Both the position numbers and the translations under genes were made by a program. From Agrostemma githago (Eukaryota; Streptophyta; Magnoliopsida; Caryophyllales; Caryophyllaceae): a stretch of DNA of 64,000 nt. The notes beneath the pieces were generated by a model. That model searched no databases. It saw nothing but the letters and a program-made list of their open reading frames with translations, and was not told where the DNA came from. The stretch covers positions 8,227,142-8,291,141 of the forward strand of contig OY288262.1 of the NCBI GenBank assembly GCA_958450325.1, read 5' to 3'. Positions 1-13,281 of this stretch are shown here, piece by piece. Every line of letters starts with the position of its first letter. Positions within the stretch are counted from its first letter, which is position 1.

Positions 1-2844
1 GAAGTACGGTTGTTCCTATGGAATTTGAGTGTGTCGATTTTAAGATTAACAAACATTATCTTAACTGATAGTTTTAGTATACTGATGTAAGAGATTTGGA
101 ACATTTTATTTGAGATATATTATTTGAAGCGTTCATTAGTTGAGATTTGATTAAAGATTCAATTATTTCTAAGTACATTATTTAAGATGGGTTCCTTTAT
201 CTTGACTTGGTCTATGTTGACTTGGAAAGCCAAAGTTTGACCAAGATAGACTAGTCAACCCTTAGTTTTGACTTAGTCACTAATAAGTCCTTAAGTGCTT
301 ATTATAAAGTTTAAGTGTTGTTTTGCACATTTAAGCATTGTTTAACTTAGTACTTTTGGGTTATTCGTCTTTTAGTACTCTATACTTTTTGGGCACAAGT
401 ATTTAGTACATTTATTGTTCAAGTGTACGTATTTAGTATTTTTATACGGTTTCGTATTTGTACAAGTATACTTATCTCTTAAAGCCTATTTATACTTAGT
501 AAAATATTTCAAACATCAAATAAATCAATAATAATTATAAAAATCATTTTTGTAACCTTATTAGGTATCGTATTTCTCAAAACATAGAGTTTTGCAAAAG
601 TAACTTTAAGTAATAACGAAATCGATAATATTATTAAGGATACTAAATGAGTCATTTTTCAAATGTTATTTTTAAGTTTCAATTTTCATACTCAACATAC
701 TTTTATAAGTTAGGTTTCCAGATATAAAGTCATTTTTCAAAAATAATAAGGTTTATTATTTTTAACAAATTAAAAACGAAAACAGTACGATTTTCAATAC
801 TTTATTTTAAATCATTTAAAATACTTAAACATCATTAAAGTGAACCAAAATTTTATTTTGGATACCTATACTTGTAAATAACCTATACCCAGAAATTTAG
901 ATTAAAATATTTTATAAATGTTCTTAAATAAAATATTCTTTCCAGATCTGACCCATTTTAGTACAAATTTTATAAATGAAAATATATATGATGGATTTAT
1001 ATGAAATTTTACATACACATTCTAGGCATCATCAGGAACGTAACATAAATTTTCCATATCCAAAAGAAACGTTTAAAATCACGATGGGTTAGAGTTAGCT
1101 AGACTTTGGGAAAAATAGACCGCAACTAATAGAAAAAAACAACTACTAGACTAGACTAGTAGTTGAGTGCTCTTTGTTGTTCGGATCTTGCAGATCAGCT
1201 CGCCTTCTTGTTATAAAAAAGTTGAGAAACTAAACAGAGAAGAGATCAAGATTGGAGAGCGCAGTACAACGGAGAGTTGTATGCTGCGATTCCTTTCTTG
1301 GTCAACAACCAACCCCATTTTAACAACCACCAAAACGGACTTGCCTAAACTGGATTGAATCAATAGAATATTCAACATATCGACTCTTTGTTAGCTTAAG
1401 TAAGAATCCCACTTGTGAAATCCCATTGTATTCGAGGAGTGTTCGATTTGCTTGGAATTCCCCTCATTATTTAACATGATAGGATTTTTTTAGATGCTGC
1501 TGACCTAGATGCGGCTGTGCTCGATGGACTATGGACGGCATATAGAGGACTTTCTCTACCCTCCTGCACATATCATTTTCTCAGACAGTACATAAAATCA
1601 TACAGTACCATTTTACGAAATAAATCATTACTAAATATATATTTTCATAAAAACTTACTTTTCATATTTTTATCATATTCTAGACATTCAGATCTACAAC
1701 TTTCATGAAGGAATCGAAGGCTAATTCGAAACATATTTTACACAGAAAAATCATGAACATACATCATACATCACAGAATCCATTTTACAGCATGTATTGT
1801 CAAGTGATAAATCAACAAATAGTTAACTTTAAACTTGGTGATCTAATGATTTAGTCCTAAACATGATGTTATATGTTAGTTAGAGTCTAAACACTATACT
1901 ACGAGATTTGAGGGCGAAGAAAAGTTAGGTTACCTATTAGCAATTCTCCGGATCAACTATGAAATCAAATATACTAAGATCGAAGCCCCCTTCCTCTTGC
2001 TCGTCTTCATGAATAAGTTAGAAGGACACACAAACAAAGTAAGTTAGTAAATATAATAGGAATAAGACTTAAAAATAAAGGGTATAAGGTAAGGAAAAGA
2101 AAGAGTATGTGCTCTTGAGATATGGTGGTGTAAACACCTTAGAACTTAAAAGAACTTGTATGATTTTCTTTGGTTTTTAGATGGATCTTTGAAGGAGTGT
2201 TTAAGTGAGTGAATGGATGATTAAATGAAGAGAAAATGGCTGGTTATAAGCACACAAGTCGTGCATTAGATGGGGGAGCAAAGGGTGGACAACAACTTGA
2301 CAATTACCAAAAGTAGCTAAGCATACTTTAAGAGGTACATACCCTATTTGGTGTTTTTGATTAGAAAGGCATATTTTGAGGCTTGGACTTCAAAGTGACG
2401 GTATGGAATGCCTTAGGGTGATGTTTTTGAGTTTATTTGGTCACACCATGGTTAGGAAAGAAGTACGGAAATCGAATGTCGAGAAACGATTCGTCGGGTG
2501 ACGATTTTCGTAGTAAAGGAGCTGTCCAGTACAATATTTTTATGATGAACTTATAAATTGTAATTTGAATATCACCATTGTGTAGATCTTGGGAAATTAA
2601 TAAATTTAGGCTTTTGAAATGCCTCAATCGGAGTCCGTATGAGAAAATAGGAACCGTTTTACGAAATCGCGCAGAATTTCGATAACCATAGAAATTTCAG
2701 TTTTGCAAACAATGAAGTGAAATAGAATGGTTCCAAAGACAAAAGAATTGAATATTAATATATAAAATATTTTGTTGAGACTCGATTTATTAATATTAAT
2801 CGTTATTATAAATAACTAAAATGGTCAAAAGCACGGGTGTTACA
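1..2844 (-). repeat. Element F 3' LTR (partial, cut by window edge)
   Basis: Base 1 corresponds to base 9323 of the upper LTR, and the two copies align to their shared end (2844 and 11683). This copy is about 483 bp longer. The extra stretch is roughly 1083-1567, where the upper copy has only a short AAAC junction. Other differences are scattered substitutions, so the insertion is fairly young. Short ORFs here are unsupported. Confidence 0.88.
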
Positions 2845-2868
2845 GACTACCCCCCTTAAGAAAATTTC
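2845..2868 (-). other. Element F polypurine tract
   Basis: On the minus strand a CTTAAGGGGGG purine run lies a few bases before the LTR start TGTAACACCC. It is preceded by TTCGAGGACGAAATT. A purine run after a TTCG..GACGAAAT context next to TGTAACACCC is the arrangement I associate with Tekay/Del chromoviruses. Confidence 0.75.
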
Positions 2869-5800
2869 GTCCTCGAAATTCACAACTACTAGGTTGGTAC
2901 GGTATATATTTCCTAAGGTTAGGCTAAGGTTTTCCTTTAATTTTTTTTTGGTGATTCTTAAATATCCATAGGGTATTCTCAAGTTCTCAAAAGTAGAACA
3001 ATCTCGAGTCATTTCGAGATTTGGTTCACTATCGACTCTAACTCCAAAACCAGATAATACCTAAATTTCTTAAAAACGATATAACATGTTTTTTTTTTCT
3101 TGGAGAAATGTTGGTTTGTCTTAAGGTATAATCCATTCAAATAAAGGTTATCCTAATTTCCACAAACATTTAGTAGTTTTGATCTATTTAGGTTTATCTG
3201 GACTTTCACTCGTAAATCCTCCACTATCAATCATATCAAAATTCATGGTTCTCATGGCACTCTCAATATTTATCATCTAAAGAGTTGATCTCCTAGAGTT
3301 GCTTAGTTCTTTCAGTGATAAGCTCTTAGGATTAGTCGAAAACTCTTGTATTGATTTCTATAAAGTTACTAAATTTTTTAAATTGTTTCCTTATTTCTTG
3401 ATTCCTCTATTGGTAGGTTATTCCAAAACATCAAATTGACAATATGTGGGTTTTGAAGTGCCCGTCATAATTACAACATTCGGGGTTGTAATATTATCAT
3501 CCATCATCCAAAACAGAATTAAGTCACCAAAATAGATATAATTTTCATAGGGATTCCAAAAATTATAGGTTATAAATCAAAAAATCCTGAAATTTCTAGA
3601 GATCTACTAAGGCTTGTTCACAAGCTATTCTCCGAAAAAGCTTTTGAAGTCAATAAAGGAAATCCTCAAATAATTTGATCATTGATCGTTCTCATACTTC
3701 TTTCGAACACCTAATTCCACAAATATAAGGTAATGACATCTCGAATATCTCTCGACCTCAAAGGTGTTCTAACTTTGTTATAACGGGGTAGTTAAAATTT
3801 TGACTGGAAAATTATAGGCTATGTCTCACGATAGGTTATTGCTTAAAGAGGATTACACGTAAGACACACACTGATAACTTGACTTAAGGTTCCAAGTCCT
3901 AAGAGTATTCTAAGGTCGGCAAGTGGTCGGGCAGAACAAAAAAAAAAAAGGTTAGCAACGCTTCAGTCCAAGGTTCGCACATTGATCTAATAGGTCTTCT
4001 TTGATGATATCATCCCTGATCAGGTTTCTGAAGTCTATGCTTCTTAGTGATTTTCTTCTGGATCAACTTTGAATAGGCTCATCATATTAAGAGTCTTTCT
4101 TCTATACGATCCTGGTGAAGTCGTGCTCTTTCTCCCAGCAGTTCCAACGTTACCTCTACTCATCTAAGTACTTAATCGTCCGGTCAAAGGTTAATAACAA
4201 TATTCTAGTTGGTTGGGTTAATTCGATCGGAGATGCATAGAAAAGTTCAATGAAAGTATATACGTACAGTTGATCAAAGAAGTGGGATTAGGTTTCACAA
4301 AAGAACGTATATGAAACGAAGTGGTAAGTTAAACCAAAAATTATCATTTTGTTCGTTGCATAAAAGAGGTAAGGGAGGTGACTCTCAATAGAACATTGTT
4401 CCAACTAACCAAAGGGTTTCTCGTCCGATAGAAGGAACGAGAAGATAATTTGAGTTTATATCAGACAATTTCTAGCAAAGTTTGTTTTTCAAAGGAATGA
4501 GCAAGGTAAGGATCGAGATAGATACGTTATTGATGTACTCCTCAATAAGAAGAGTAGAAGTATTAGTGAGTTTTCAAATAACCTATGAGGTTTCAGATAA
4601 CAGGCAAAGCAGAGTTCAAGACCAAAAGGTCATGGTTGAAGATTTGCCTAGGTTCTGTTGTGGTACGAAGTCGGGATAAGAAGTGTTACCACGACTCTAG
4701 ATAATAATTCGAATAGGAACGTATAGGATCATAATGGGAACATCACTGATCCATGAAAGGCTTAGTTTAAGAAGTAGCTAGAAAGTATTCCAAACGAAAA
4801 TTGATATGGAGTGATTTAACTGATAATGGAAACAACACATCATCAATCAAGAACCATGTTAGATTGGGTCACTCATGTCTCTATTCTTAGTAACTTCGTT
4901 ATTCTACATTCCTTTCTAGTTAATCCTCAAATTGTGTTTTTTTTCCTCCAGTTGTTTCTCTAACCTTTATATTCAGAAGTTTGGTTCCTTAAACTCTCGG
5001 CATATTATTCCTCAAGTATTTAATAGGAGTATATCTCGCGTAGGTATACATCTCCAATAGTATAAGAATATCCTTTATTTGCTCAATTATACTGATTAAC
5101 TTAATTCTTCCAGTTAACTCCTGATAACCAGTAAGGTAGGATCCATAGGTGTTTCCATTCATCAAGGATTTTTCTCTAAAGGTTACACAACCTTACATCT
5201 AATTTTGATTTAAACAATCCCAATAATTTTTATGAGGTTTCATCTATATCCTCGAATTTAAAAATTATAATTAACAAATTCATTGGAAGTCTACCCCACT
5301 CAAGTTACAAGTCCTCAGATAATGAGGTTCTCTATACAATCATTGGCTATTGACCTCGATTTACCAATTCTAAAGCTATTCATGATTTACCAAAGAGTTC
5401 CATAAATTCGTTCAGTCGGAACTATGCATCTTATCATTGGATTACAAGTTTCATTCTTCAAAATTTTCATAAAATTCTCTTACTCCTCAAAATAACTACC
5501 ACATGCATTGTTAAATTCTATCCCTTAGTACTCTTTACTAGTTCCTTTCCCCGATATCTTTTCATAAAGGTCAATACTCTATTGTTATTAGTAATAGTTA
5601 CTCATCTACAAACCTCGTCTGTTGGCTAACATAACCCGCAAAAACATTGAAAATACAAGGGTTCTAAATTCCACAAAAATCTGTATGACTTAATTTCTCA
5701 TTAAGTAGTGACTATGTATGTGAATTAGATTTCCATAAATGTCATTCTTTCTTATCTTTCCTTAGCTTACAACCTTAAATCTTCCAATCTTTTGTTATTC

Positions 5801-7617
5801 TTTAGTATCCTCAAGTTACGATCTCTAAACCTCCCAATCGTTGGTTAAAATTAAGAATTCTCAAAATCATTGAATCCAAGATCAACACTCAAAAACATTA
5901 GTTGATTCCCATCTTTTTCCAACCTCTCGTCATTCCAAAAATCAATAGGTTCCTAGGTCCAATAATTATAGGTTGACTAAAAGGGTAAAGATTGGGTGAT
6001 CCTAGTGTGGTTGGTTTAGAAGGATATTGGATATTTCCAAGTACATTATACTTGTGAGAATCCTTGGTATAACTATGTCCATTCTGAGTGGTTTATGGGT
6101 TCATCGTGCTTCCACTGCGCTCTGATAAGTTTTAACAATGGTTCATTCAAGACATAGAAATGTACTTAGAAAATGGGTTGAAAGAATAAATATTTAAGAA
6201 TTTTGAATTGGGTTGATGAGAATAATAACTAAGAGTATTGAAGTTTATCTCCATAGTCAACGGTTATGACAAACTTGGAAAGAGGAAATAGTAACAAGGT
6301 AAAGATAAAAGACGATGAATATGTATGATGTTAGCATACATGCAGTTTGATAGCCGTCTAAAAGAATAAGAAGCAAGCTGAAGAAATGAGAAGGAAATAA
6401 GATAGAACGGTAAATATGAAAGGTTCCATCAGATAGGAATATTTCAGACTAAGTTTAGCTGAACAATAAAATACGAAGGTTAAATAAGCGAAAGACTTCT
6501 TGTCTGACTCAGGATGAGTAGTCAGACCTAAGAACTAGTTCACTAAGGGATCGAAATGAGTTTAGAAACAAAAGAGAAGGGATTAGTTGAGGTTAAAACT
6601 TCTTTAGAAAAGATTAGAAGTTTGTTCAAGGATAGTTCAAGTGTTAGGCTTTAAATAACTTTTGTCTATGCATCCTGATATAGGTTCAAATGTTGGATCT
6701 GATTGGTGAACAATTTAACCAAAAATAATAATAATAATGAAAAAGTAAAAGGTGTTCATCGATTTATGAAGGTATGGATGTTAGACATGAAGGAAAGCTT
6801 CGTATGTGATGTTTAAGAATTTCGACGGAAGCATTGAAGATAGCTCGGAATTGAACTCAAATCGTTGCTTGGTTAGATGAAGAAAGTGGGGGCAAAGGTA
6901 GAAAATAAGGATAAGCTAGAAAAATGAATTAGATGTGGTGTAAGGTGTTACTGTGAAATGAATATGGGCAAGAAGGGTTCATTTCCATGACTATAATTTA
7001 GGCTAACAAATGATCTCTGATGTATGAGCTATATAGGTAAGTAGAGTCTCGGTCAAGTCTAAGTCGACACCTAAATAGGACTCGAGAACTACTATCTTAC
7101 ATCTGCACTTTATCTTCTTGTATATTACATCTCGTCTGCATAACTTCACTCGATTCTTCAACATGATCCAACTTGATTTTGAAACTATAGTTGATTTGGA
7201 AGATGCGTCCATTTGTGCTTGCAATGGTGTTCTACCAGTCTTGAGCTCTCGATGGTTGCAAGTGCTTTATCTTGGTCATCGCGTTGATCACAAGTAAATT
7301 AAAACCAGCCAATTGGCTAGGTTAGATAATCAATGTACATACAACTATTCAGATAGCACATGAAAACAAGCGAGGGGCCAAAACCTAAATCGGACGGTAC
7401 GGGTAATCCTTAGTAGTTCTACCCATTTATATATTCTACCCAAGTATATTATTTGATCCTAGGGTTATGCTAGTGAATCTCTCATTTAGTGATCTTAAAT
7501 GTTCTACATGTTTTAGACACTTTAGACACTCTAGACATGTGTCATGAGCTCCAGGCGCATTCCCTCGATAGGTGATGTAAATATGCATCGCACATAGTTA
7601 CACACGGTCTCAAGGTC
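2869..7617. other. Element F interior: about 4.7 kb without recognisable genes
   Basis: Nothing longer than about 75 codons is open on either strand. I see no gag zinc knuckle, no protease D-[ST]-G, no YVDD-type RT motif and no integrase HHCC or DDE pattern. The sequence is AT-rich and non-repetitive, with a short poly-A run near 3939. The minus-strand stretch beside the polypurine tract could be a decayed pol tail, but that is speculative. The interior looks non-coding, so this element would need enzymes supplied in trans. Confidence 0.7.
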
Positions 7618-7629
7618 GCTCTGATACCA
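7618..7629 (-). other. Element F primer binding site (initiator tRNA-Met type)
   Basis: The minus strand reads TGGTATCAGAGC two bases downstream of the LTR end. This is the common plant LTR-retrotransposon primer site complementary to the 3' end of initiator tRNA-Met. It fixes the minus-strand orientation of the element. Confidence 0.9.
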
Positions 7630-7631
7630 AC

Positions 7632-10600
7632 TGTAACAACCCGGTTCTTCTAATGACATTAATTAACAAGGCGGAAAATAATTTAGTCGTAAAAAGGGAT
7701 AAAAATTTAAAACCATCAACTCAAGTGAGTCTTTTACCGATAAATGAACCGTTTGTTAAAATACAACAACTGAAACGCGAATTACAATTTTCTAAATACA
7801 ATAGTCTGACAAAATTTGTGTTACAAGATTTATAGTTTGACACTCTCATCTGCCACACTGTATCTCTTGCACTCACGCATGCCCCCATGTCCAGTCTTGA
7901 GGGTTCGTCAACCTGAATGCATATTTAAATATACATGTCCCACTTAGTGGGAGTAACCTAACCGTCCTTCTAACACGGCCCCGAATAATCAATGTAGTAC
8001 AACGTTTAGGTTATCTAATTAACAGATAAGCAGGCATGTCACATTACAAATTGACATGTATACAATGTGAGATACACATGAAGTGATTTCAATTAACATG
8101 CGAATCAATTTAAATATATAAGACATGTAGGTTATATAGAATAAAGTAATACATACATCATATGAGTATCATGTGAATAATACAGTAAAGCATAGATCAT
8201 GGATTCATAGAAGTGTCATGTGAAAATAGAGTAAGACATACATAATACAAATCGTATGGAACATAATATAAATCTTAATCAATATTCAAGCACGACATAT
8301 AACAAAACATCACTTCCCATTATCAAGCATTTCAATCACATCATTAGTCATAAGAGTATAGAACAGTAACAAAGCATAATAGCACATGTGATTTAGAAAA
8401 CTGTAGTCATTTACTTTTAAAAACAATGGTTTCCTTTCACATAATGCACGGGACGTGACTACTAATGTCTCATGCACACTTAAGGCTTGCATCTCACCAT
8501 AAATGCGGATGGGAACATCAATCCCGCCAATCATATCGATACTAGGAGGTTTACATCTCACCTCTAGTGCTCAATAGGATCGAACACCTAAATTGACTCG
8601 GTTTAGTCGACTGACATACGGAGAAGAAGGACTGCAAGTGAATGGACTCAGAGGCCCCGCTAAACCGAACATGTCCCATACACTGCTAAGGCAAAGGTCG
8701 GAAGGTATTCCGCCCCCAAAGATATCCGATATAGAGAGTGAGAGCTGATCAGTGCCCTTGTCTATGTATGCGCACACACCCAATCCATACTCTTGGTCTC
8801 GGGAAAGAGAACCTTTACACAACCGAGGACCTCAATGGCAACTGGACGACTACTACTTTACCGACAAACTCATAAAGAGCTGGCTGCCCATTTACTTCTT
8901 AGCATTTTCTCGCACCGGCAGGATGCATCATGGCCTCCCATGAGCAGTGACTCCGAGTGTCGTAGTCTACTTTCAAAGCTGTCTTCTATCGCATCGTCTT
9001 CTAAACTTTACCAAGATAGCGCCCAACACGAAACGTAGGCTGAATTTGGGTGTCTTATAAAGACATAGTCTCTGGAATATCGAGCTCAGCGGTCATCGTG
9101 GGGCACATGTCTGATGTCCAGAGGGATGAAACAATACCGGGTTCCATAAGGATGACCGGTCTGTGGGCTCTGTATTGACTCGGAACAAGTCATTACAACA
9201 TGGAATGGTGAAGACGACTCAGAGGGTACTGCCAGGGCACATGTTCATTTTCACCATGATTGGTATCGATAACATCGTTCGTGAAACGTGTCTGATCACC
9301 GGCTTAGGTAACACACCGACTAGAAGTACGGTTGTTCCTATGGAATTTGAGTGTGTCGATTTTAAGATTAACAAACATTATCTTAACTGATAGTTTTAGT
9401 ATACTGATGTAAGAGATTTGGAACATTTTATTTGAGATATATTATTTGAAGCGTTCATTAGTTGAGATTTGATTAAAGATTCAATTATTTCTAAGTACAT
9501 TATTTAAGATGGGTTCCTTTATCTTGACTTGGTCTATGTTGACTTGGAAAGCCAAAGTTTGACCAAGATAGACTAGTCAACCCTTAGTTTTGACTTAGTC
9601 ACTAATAAGTCCTTAAGTGCTTATTATAAAGTTTAAGTGTTGTTTTGCACATTTAAGCATTGTTTAACTTAGTACTTTTGGGTTATTCGTCTTTTAGTAC
9701 TCTATACTTTTTGGGCACAAGTATTTAGTACATTTATTGTTCAAGTGTACGTATTTAGTATTTTTATACGGTTTCGTATTTGTACAAGTATACTTATCTC
9801 TTAAAGCCTATTTATACTTAGTAAAATATTTCAAACATCAAATAAATCAATAATAATTATAAAAATCATTTTTGTAACCTTATTAGGTATCGTATTTCTC
9901 AAAACATAGAGTTTTGCAAAAGTAACTTTAAGTAATAACGAAATCGATAATATTATTAAGGATACTAAATGAGTCATTTTTCAAATGTTATTTTTAAGTT
10001 TCAATTTTCATACTCAACACACTTTTATAAGTTAGGTTTCCAGATATAAAGTCATTTTTCAAAAATAATAAGGTTTATTATTTTTAACAAATTAAAAACG
10101 AAAACAGTACGATTTTCAATACTTTATTTTAAATCATTTAAAATACTTAAACATCATTAAAGTGAACCAAAATTTTATTTTGGATACCTATACTTGTAAA
10201 TAACCTATACCCAGAAATTTAGATTAAAATATTTTATAAATGTTCTTAAATAAAATATTCTTTCCAGATCTGACCCATTTTAGTACAAATTTTATAAATG
10301 AAAATATATATGATGGATTTATATGAAATTTTACATACACATTCTAGGCATCATCAGGAACGTAACATAAATTTTCCATATCCAAAAGAAACGTTTAAAA
10401 GCACGAAACATATCATTTTCTCAGACAGTACATAAAATCATACAGTACCATTTTACGAAATAAATCATTACTAAATATATATTTTCATAAAAACTTACTT
10501 TTCATATTTTTATCATATTCTAGACATTCAGATCTACAACTTTCATGAAGGAATCGAAGGCTAATTTGAAACATATTTTACACAGAAAAATCATGAACAT

Positions 10601-11683
10601 ACATCATACATCACATAATCCATTTTACAGCATGTATTGTCAAGTGATAAATCAACAAATAGTTAACTTTAAACTTGGTGATCTAATGATTTAGTCCTAA
10701 ACATGATGTTATATGTTAGTTAGAGTCTAAACACTATACTACGAGATTTGAGGGCGAAGAAAAGTTAGGTTACCTATTAGCAATTCTCCGGATCAACTAT
10801 GAAATCAAATATACTAAGATCGAAGCCCCCTTCCTCTTGCTCGTCTTCATGAATAAGTTAGAAGGACACACAAACAAAGTAAGTTAGTAAATATAATAGG
10901 AATAAGACTTAAAATAAAGGGTATAAGGTAAGGAAAAGAAAGAGTATGTGCTCTTGAGATATGGTGGTGTAAACACCTTAGAACTTAAAAGAACTTGTAT
11001 GATTTTCTTTGGTTTTTAGATGGATCTTTGAAGGAGTGTTTAAGTGAGTGAATGGATGAGTAAATGAAGAGAAAATGGCTGGTTATAAGCACACAAGTCG
11101 TGCATTAGATGGGGGAGCAAAGGGTGGACAACAACTTGACAATTACCAAAAGTAGCTAAGCATACTTTAAGATGTACATACCCTATTTGGTGTTTTTGAT
11201 TAGAAAGGCATATTTTGAGGCTTGGACTTCAAAGTGACGGTATGGAATGCCTTAGGATGATTTTTTTGATTTTATTTGATCACACCATGGTTAGGAAAGA
11301 AGTACGGAAATCGAATGTCGAGAAACGATTCGTCGGGTGACGATTTTCGTAGTAAAGGAGCTGTCCAGTACAATATTTTTATGATGAACTTATAAATTGT
11401 AATTTGAATATCACCATTGTGTAGATCTTGGGAAATTAATAAATTTAGGCTTTTGAAATGCCTCAATCGGAGTCCGTATGAGAAAATAGGAACCGTTTTA
11501 CGAAATCGCGCAGAATTTCGATAACGATAGAAATTTCAGTTTTGCAAACAATGAAGTGAAATAGAATGGTTCCAAAGACAAAAGAATTGAATATTACTAT
11601 ATAAAATATTTTGTCGAGACTCGATTTATTAATATTAATCGTTATTATAAATAACTAAAATGGTCAAAAGCACGGGTGTTACA
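7632..11683 (-). repeat. Element F 5' LTR (complete, 4052 bp)
   Basis: Bounded by TGTAACA at 7632 and TGTTACA ending at 11683. The part from 9323 onward matches the lower LTR nearly base for base apart from the deletion or insertion near 10400. The next base, 11684, picks up element A's LTR at the position matching 24374 of A's intact 3' LTR, so ACGCT at 11684 is the expected right-hand target duplication. The left copy is outside the window. Small ORFs such as those at 8310-9390 look fortuitous. Confidence 0.9.
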
Positions 11684-13260
11684 ACGCTCTTGTGCCCAAG
11701 CCACGCCCCGACGAGCCCCGATCCGAGTAGACTAAAGCATGTAGGTTGAGGGTGTACCAAAACCCGATTTCTCCTTCTTCTTCTCTTCTCCTCCTTCGCG
11801 TCTTTTTTATTTACGGGTCGCGTCGGTCCTTTTATTACGGGTCATTCGTCGCGTTTTTTTCTAATATCGATAATATCAAAAACTATTTTCAAATTAACAA
11901 ACATTCTTAACAATATGATATCAACTCTATAGTTGAATATCGTATCAAAAGGAATTAAATCAAAACTCGGCGATGTAAAGTCGTTACATCTTTTTTCCTT
12001 TTTTCGTTCAAACTTTTATTATTTTTACAAAACCTTTTTTGATTCATTCCGAATATTCGATATCGATTTCATAATCGAATATCGGATACGACGAATATCG
12101 AAAACATAAAATCGAGTATAAATTAATTTATATTTTTTACGCGATTTATCAAAATTAGCAATTTCGAACAAAAAATAAAAAACCGGACAGACCCGCACGC
12201 GAGTCGCGCTATGCCCAGGCGACTCGCGCACGGGCCTGAAACCCGAGTCGTTTTTTTGGCTTTTTCGTTCGTTTTTATTTTATTCTTCTACAAAATGATT
12301 TCAAAATTTACATCTTTTCTAAAACTATTCCGAATATTTGATATTGATTTCGTAGTCAATTATCGAATATAACGAATACCGAAAATATTTGATCGAGTAC
12401 AAATCATACAATATTTGTACGCGATTTAATAAAAGCATCGAGTCTTCGAAAATCGTCTTCAAAAACAGACCGACACGCGACTCGCCGGCATCCCAGGCGA
12501 GCCGCGCGGCCGGCTGCCACGACGCACCTTTCTCGTTTTTTTTATTATTCTTCGAACTTCGTTTTTTTTATACGAAACAACATCTTTTGCGGTACTTTTC
12601 AGATTTCGATTAATATTTTTCTCGATCTCGTATATTTATTTGCTATATTATTTTTTACAAATCGATACTAACTCGTTTGTTCATCTTTTTTTATCGTTTG
12701 TTTTATTATACTAAAACGAATCTCACATGCTAAATTCAACTTTGACGTTAAATTTTTCATGCATTAAACCGACTTAGCAACCCGTTCAATTCCTCGCATG
12801 CTTAGGAAAACAATGTTTGCATATCATTCATCGTATTACTAACGCGCGTATTAAAAAATCATTCGATATCCTAGTAGAGGCCGCTAATCTGCGGGCGGGG
12901 TTGGGTGTTCTTAGTGAACTTCCCAACACGTACCCTCACCCCTTACTCAGAACCGTGGTTTCCGGATGTCCGAAACCATTGGCAACGAGAGTCATTCAAT
13001 ATACGATTAACCGCTCAAGTCGGCATCTATATCGATATGCAAAGGGACGAGCCCAATAAACTCTGACATCGGAAATGGGCCGTATTTTGTATACGGCCCC
13101 ACTACGACATAGAGTGGGCTCGAACGGTTCCGAATAACCATAAAATTCGGTGGCGACTCCAACTTCGATTTAAATTTCCATTTGACCATCTCATGGAGAT
13201 TCATTCGCCTCCCCAAACCCGCGCGTGGCCGCGTCGGGGTGGACCTATGTCATGTCCACA
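11684..13260 (+). repeat. Element A 5' LTR, distal part
   Basis: Matches 24374-25978 of the 3' LTR almost throughout and ends TGTCCACA at 13260, next to the primer site. Differences include a single copy of a 20-bp unit (CATGCCCAGGCGACTCGCGC-like) that is doubled in the 3' LTR near 24890-24925, and a missing short segment matching 25391-25405. The first 789 bp of the LTR, including the TATA box, are separated from this part by element F. Confidence 0.9.
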
Positions 13261-13263
13261 ATT

Positions 13264-13281
13264 TGGCGACTCCGCTGGGGA
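13264..13281 (+). other. Element A primer binding site
   Basis: TGGCGACTCCGCTGGGGA begins three bases after the LTR end. It has the TGGCG..CTGGGGA form of Tat/Athila-type primer sites, which differs from the initiator-Met site of element F. The exact tRNA cannot be assigned from the sequence alone. Element B has the same site with one change. Confidence 0.85.

Larger units (their letters stand above)
1..11683 (-). mobile_element. Element F: LARD-like LTR retrotransposon, Tekay/Del-type signals
   Basis: Two direct repeats (1-2844 and 7632-11683) flank a 4.8 kb interior. Each ends in TGTTACA, and the upper copy starts TGTAACA, so they are LTRs with perfect TGTAACA/TGTTACA ends. The primer site next to the upper LTR and the polypurine tract next to the lower LTR both read on the minus strand, so transcription runs right to left. 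The start of the lower LTR lies left of the window. The upper LTR ends exactly where element A's LTR sequence resumes, so F is inserted in A. No gag, RT or integrase ORF is present. Long LTRs around a non-coding interior fit the LARD class (large retrotransposon derivatives). The lineage call rests only on the LTR ends, primer site and PPT context. Confidence 0.85.

Noticed and set aside
7618..7629. tRNA gene fragments at primer sites (also 13264, 44255, 47751, 62502)
   Set aside because: Only 12-18 bases complementary to tRNA 3' ends are present, placed at LTR borders; no cloverleaf.
8571..9390. Overlapping ORFs of 75-83 codons in F LTR
   Set aside because: Overlap on both strands inside an LTR, no domain; the lower LTR copy is only partly visible for comparison.
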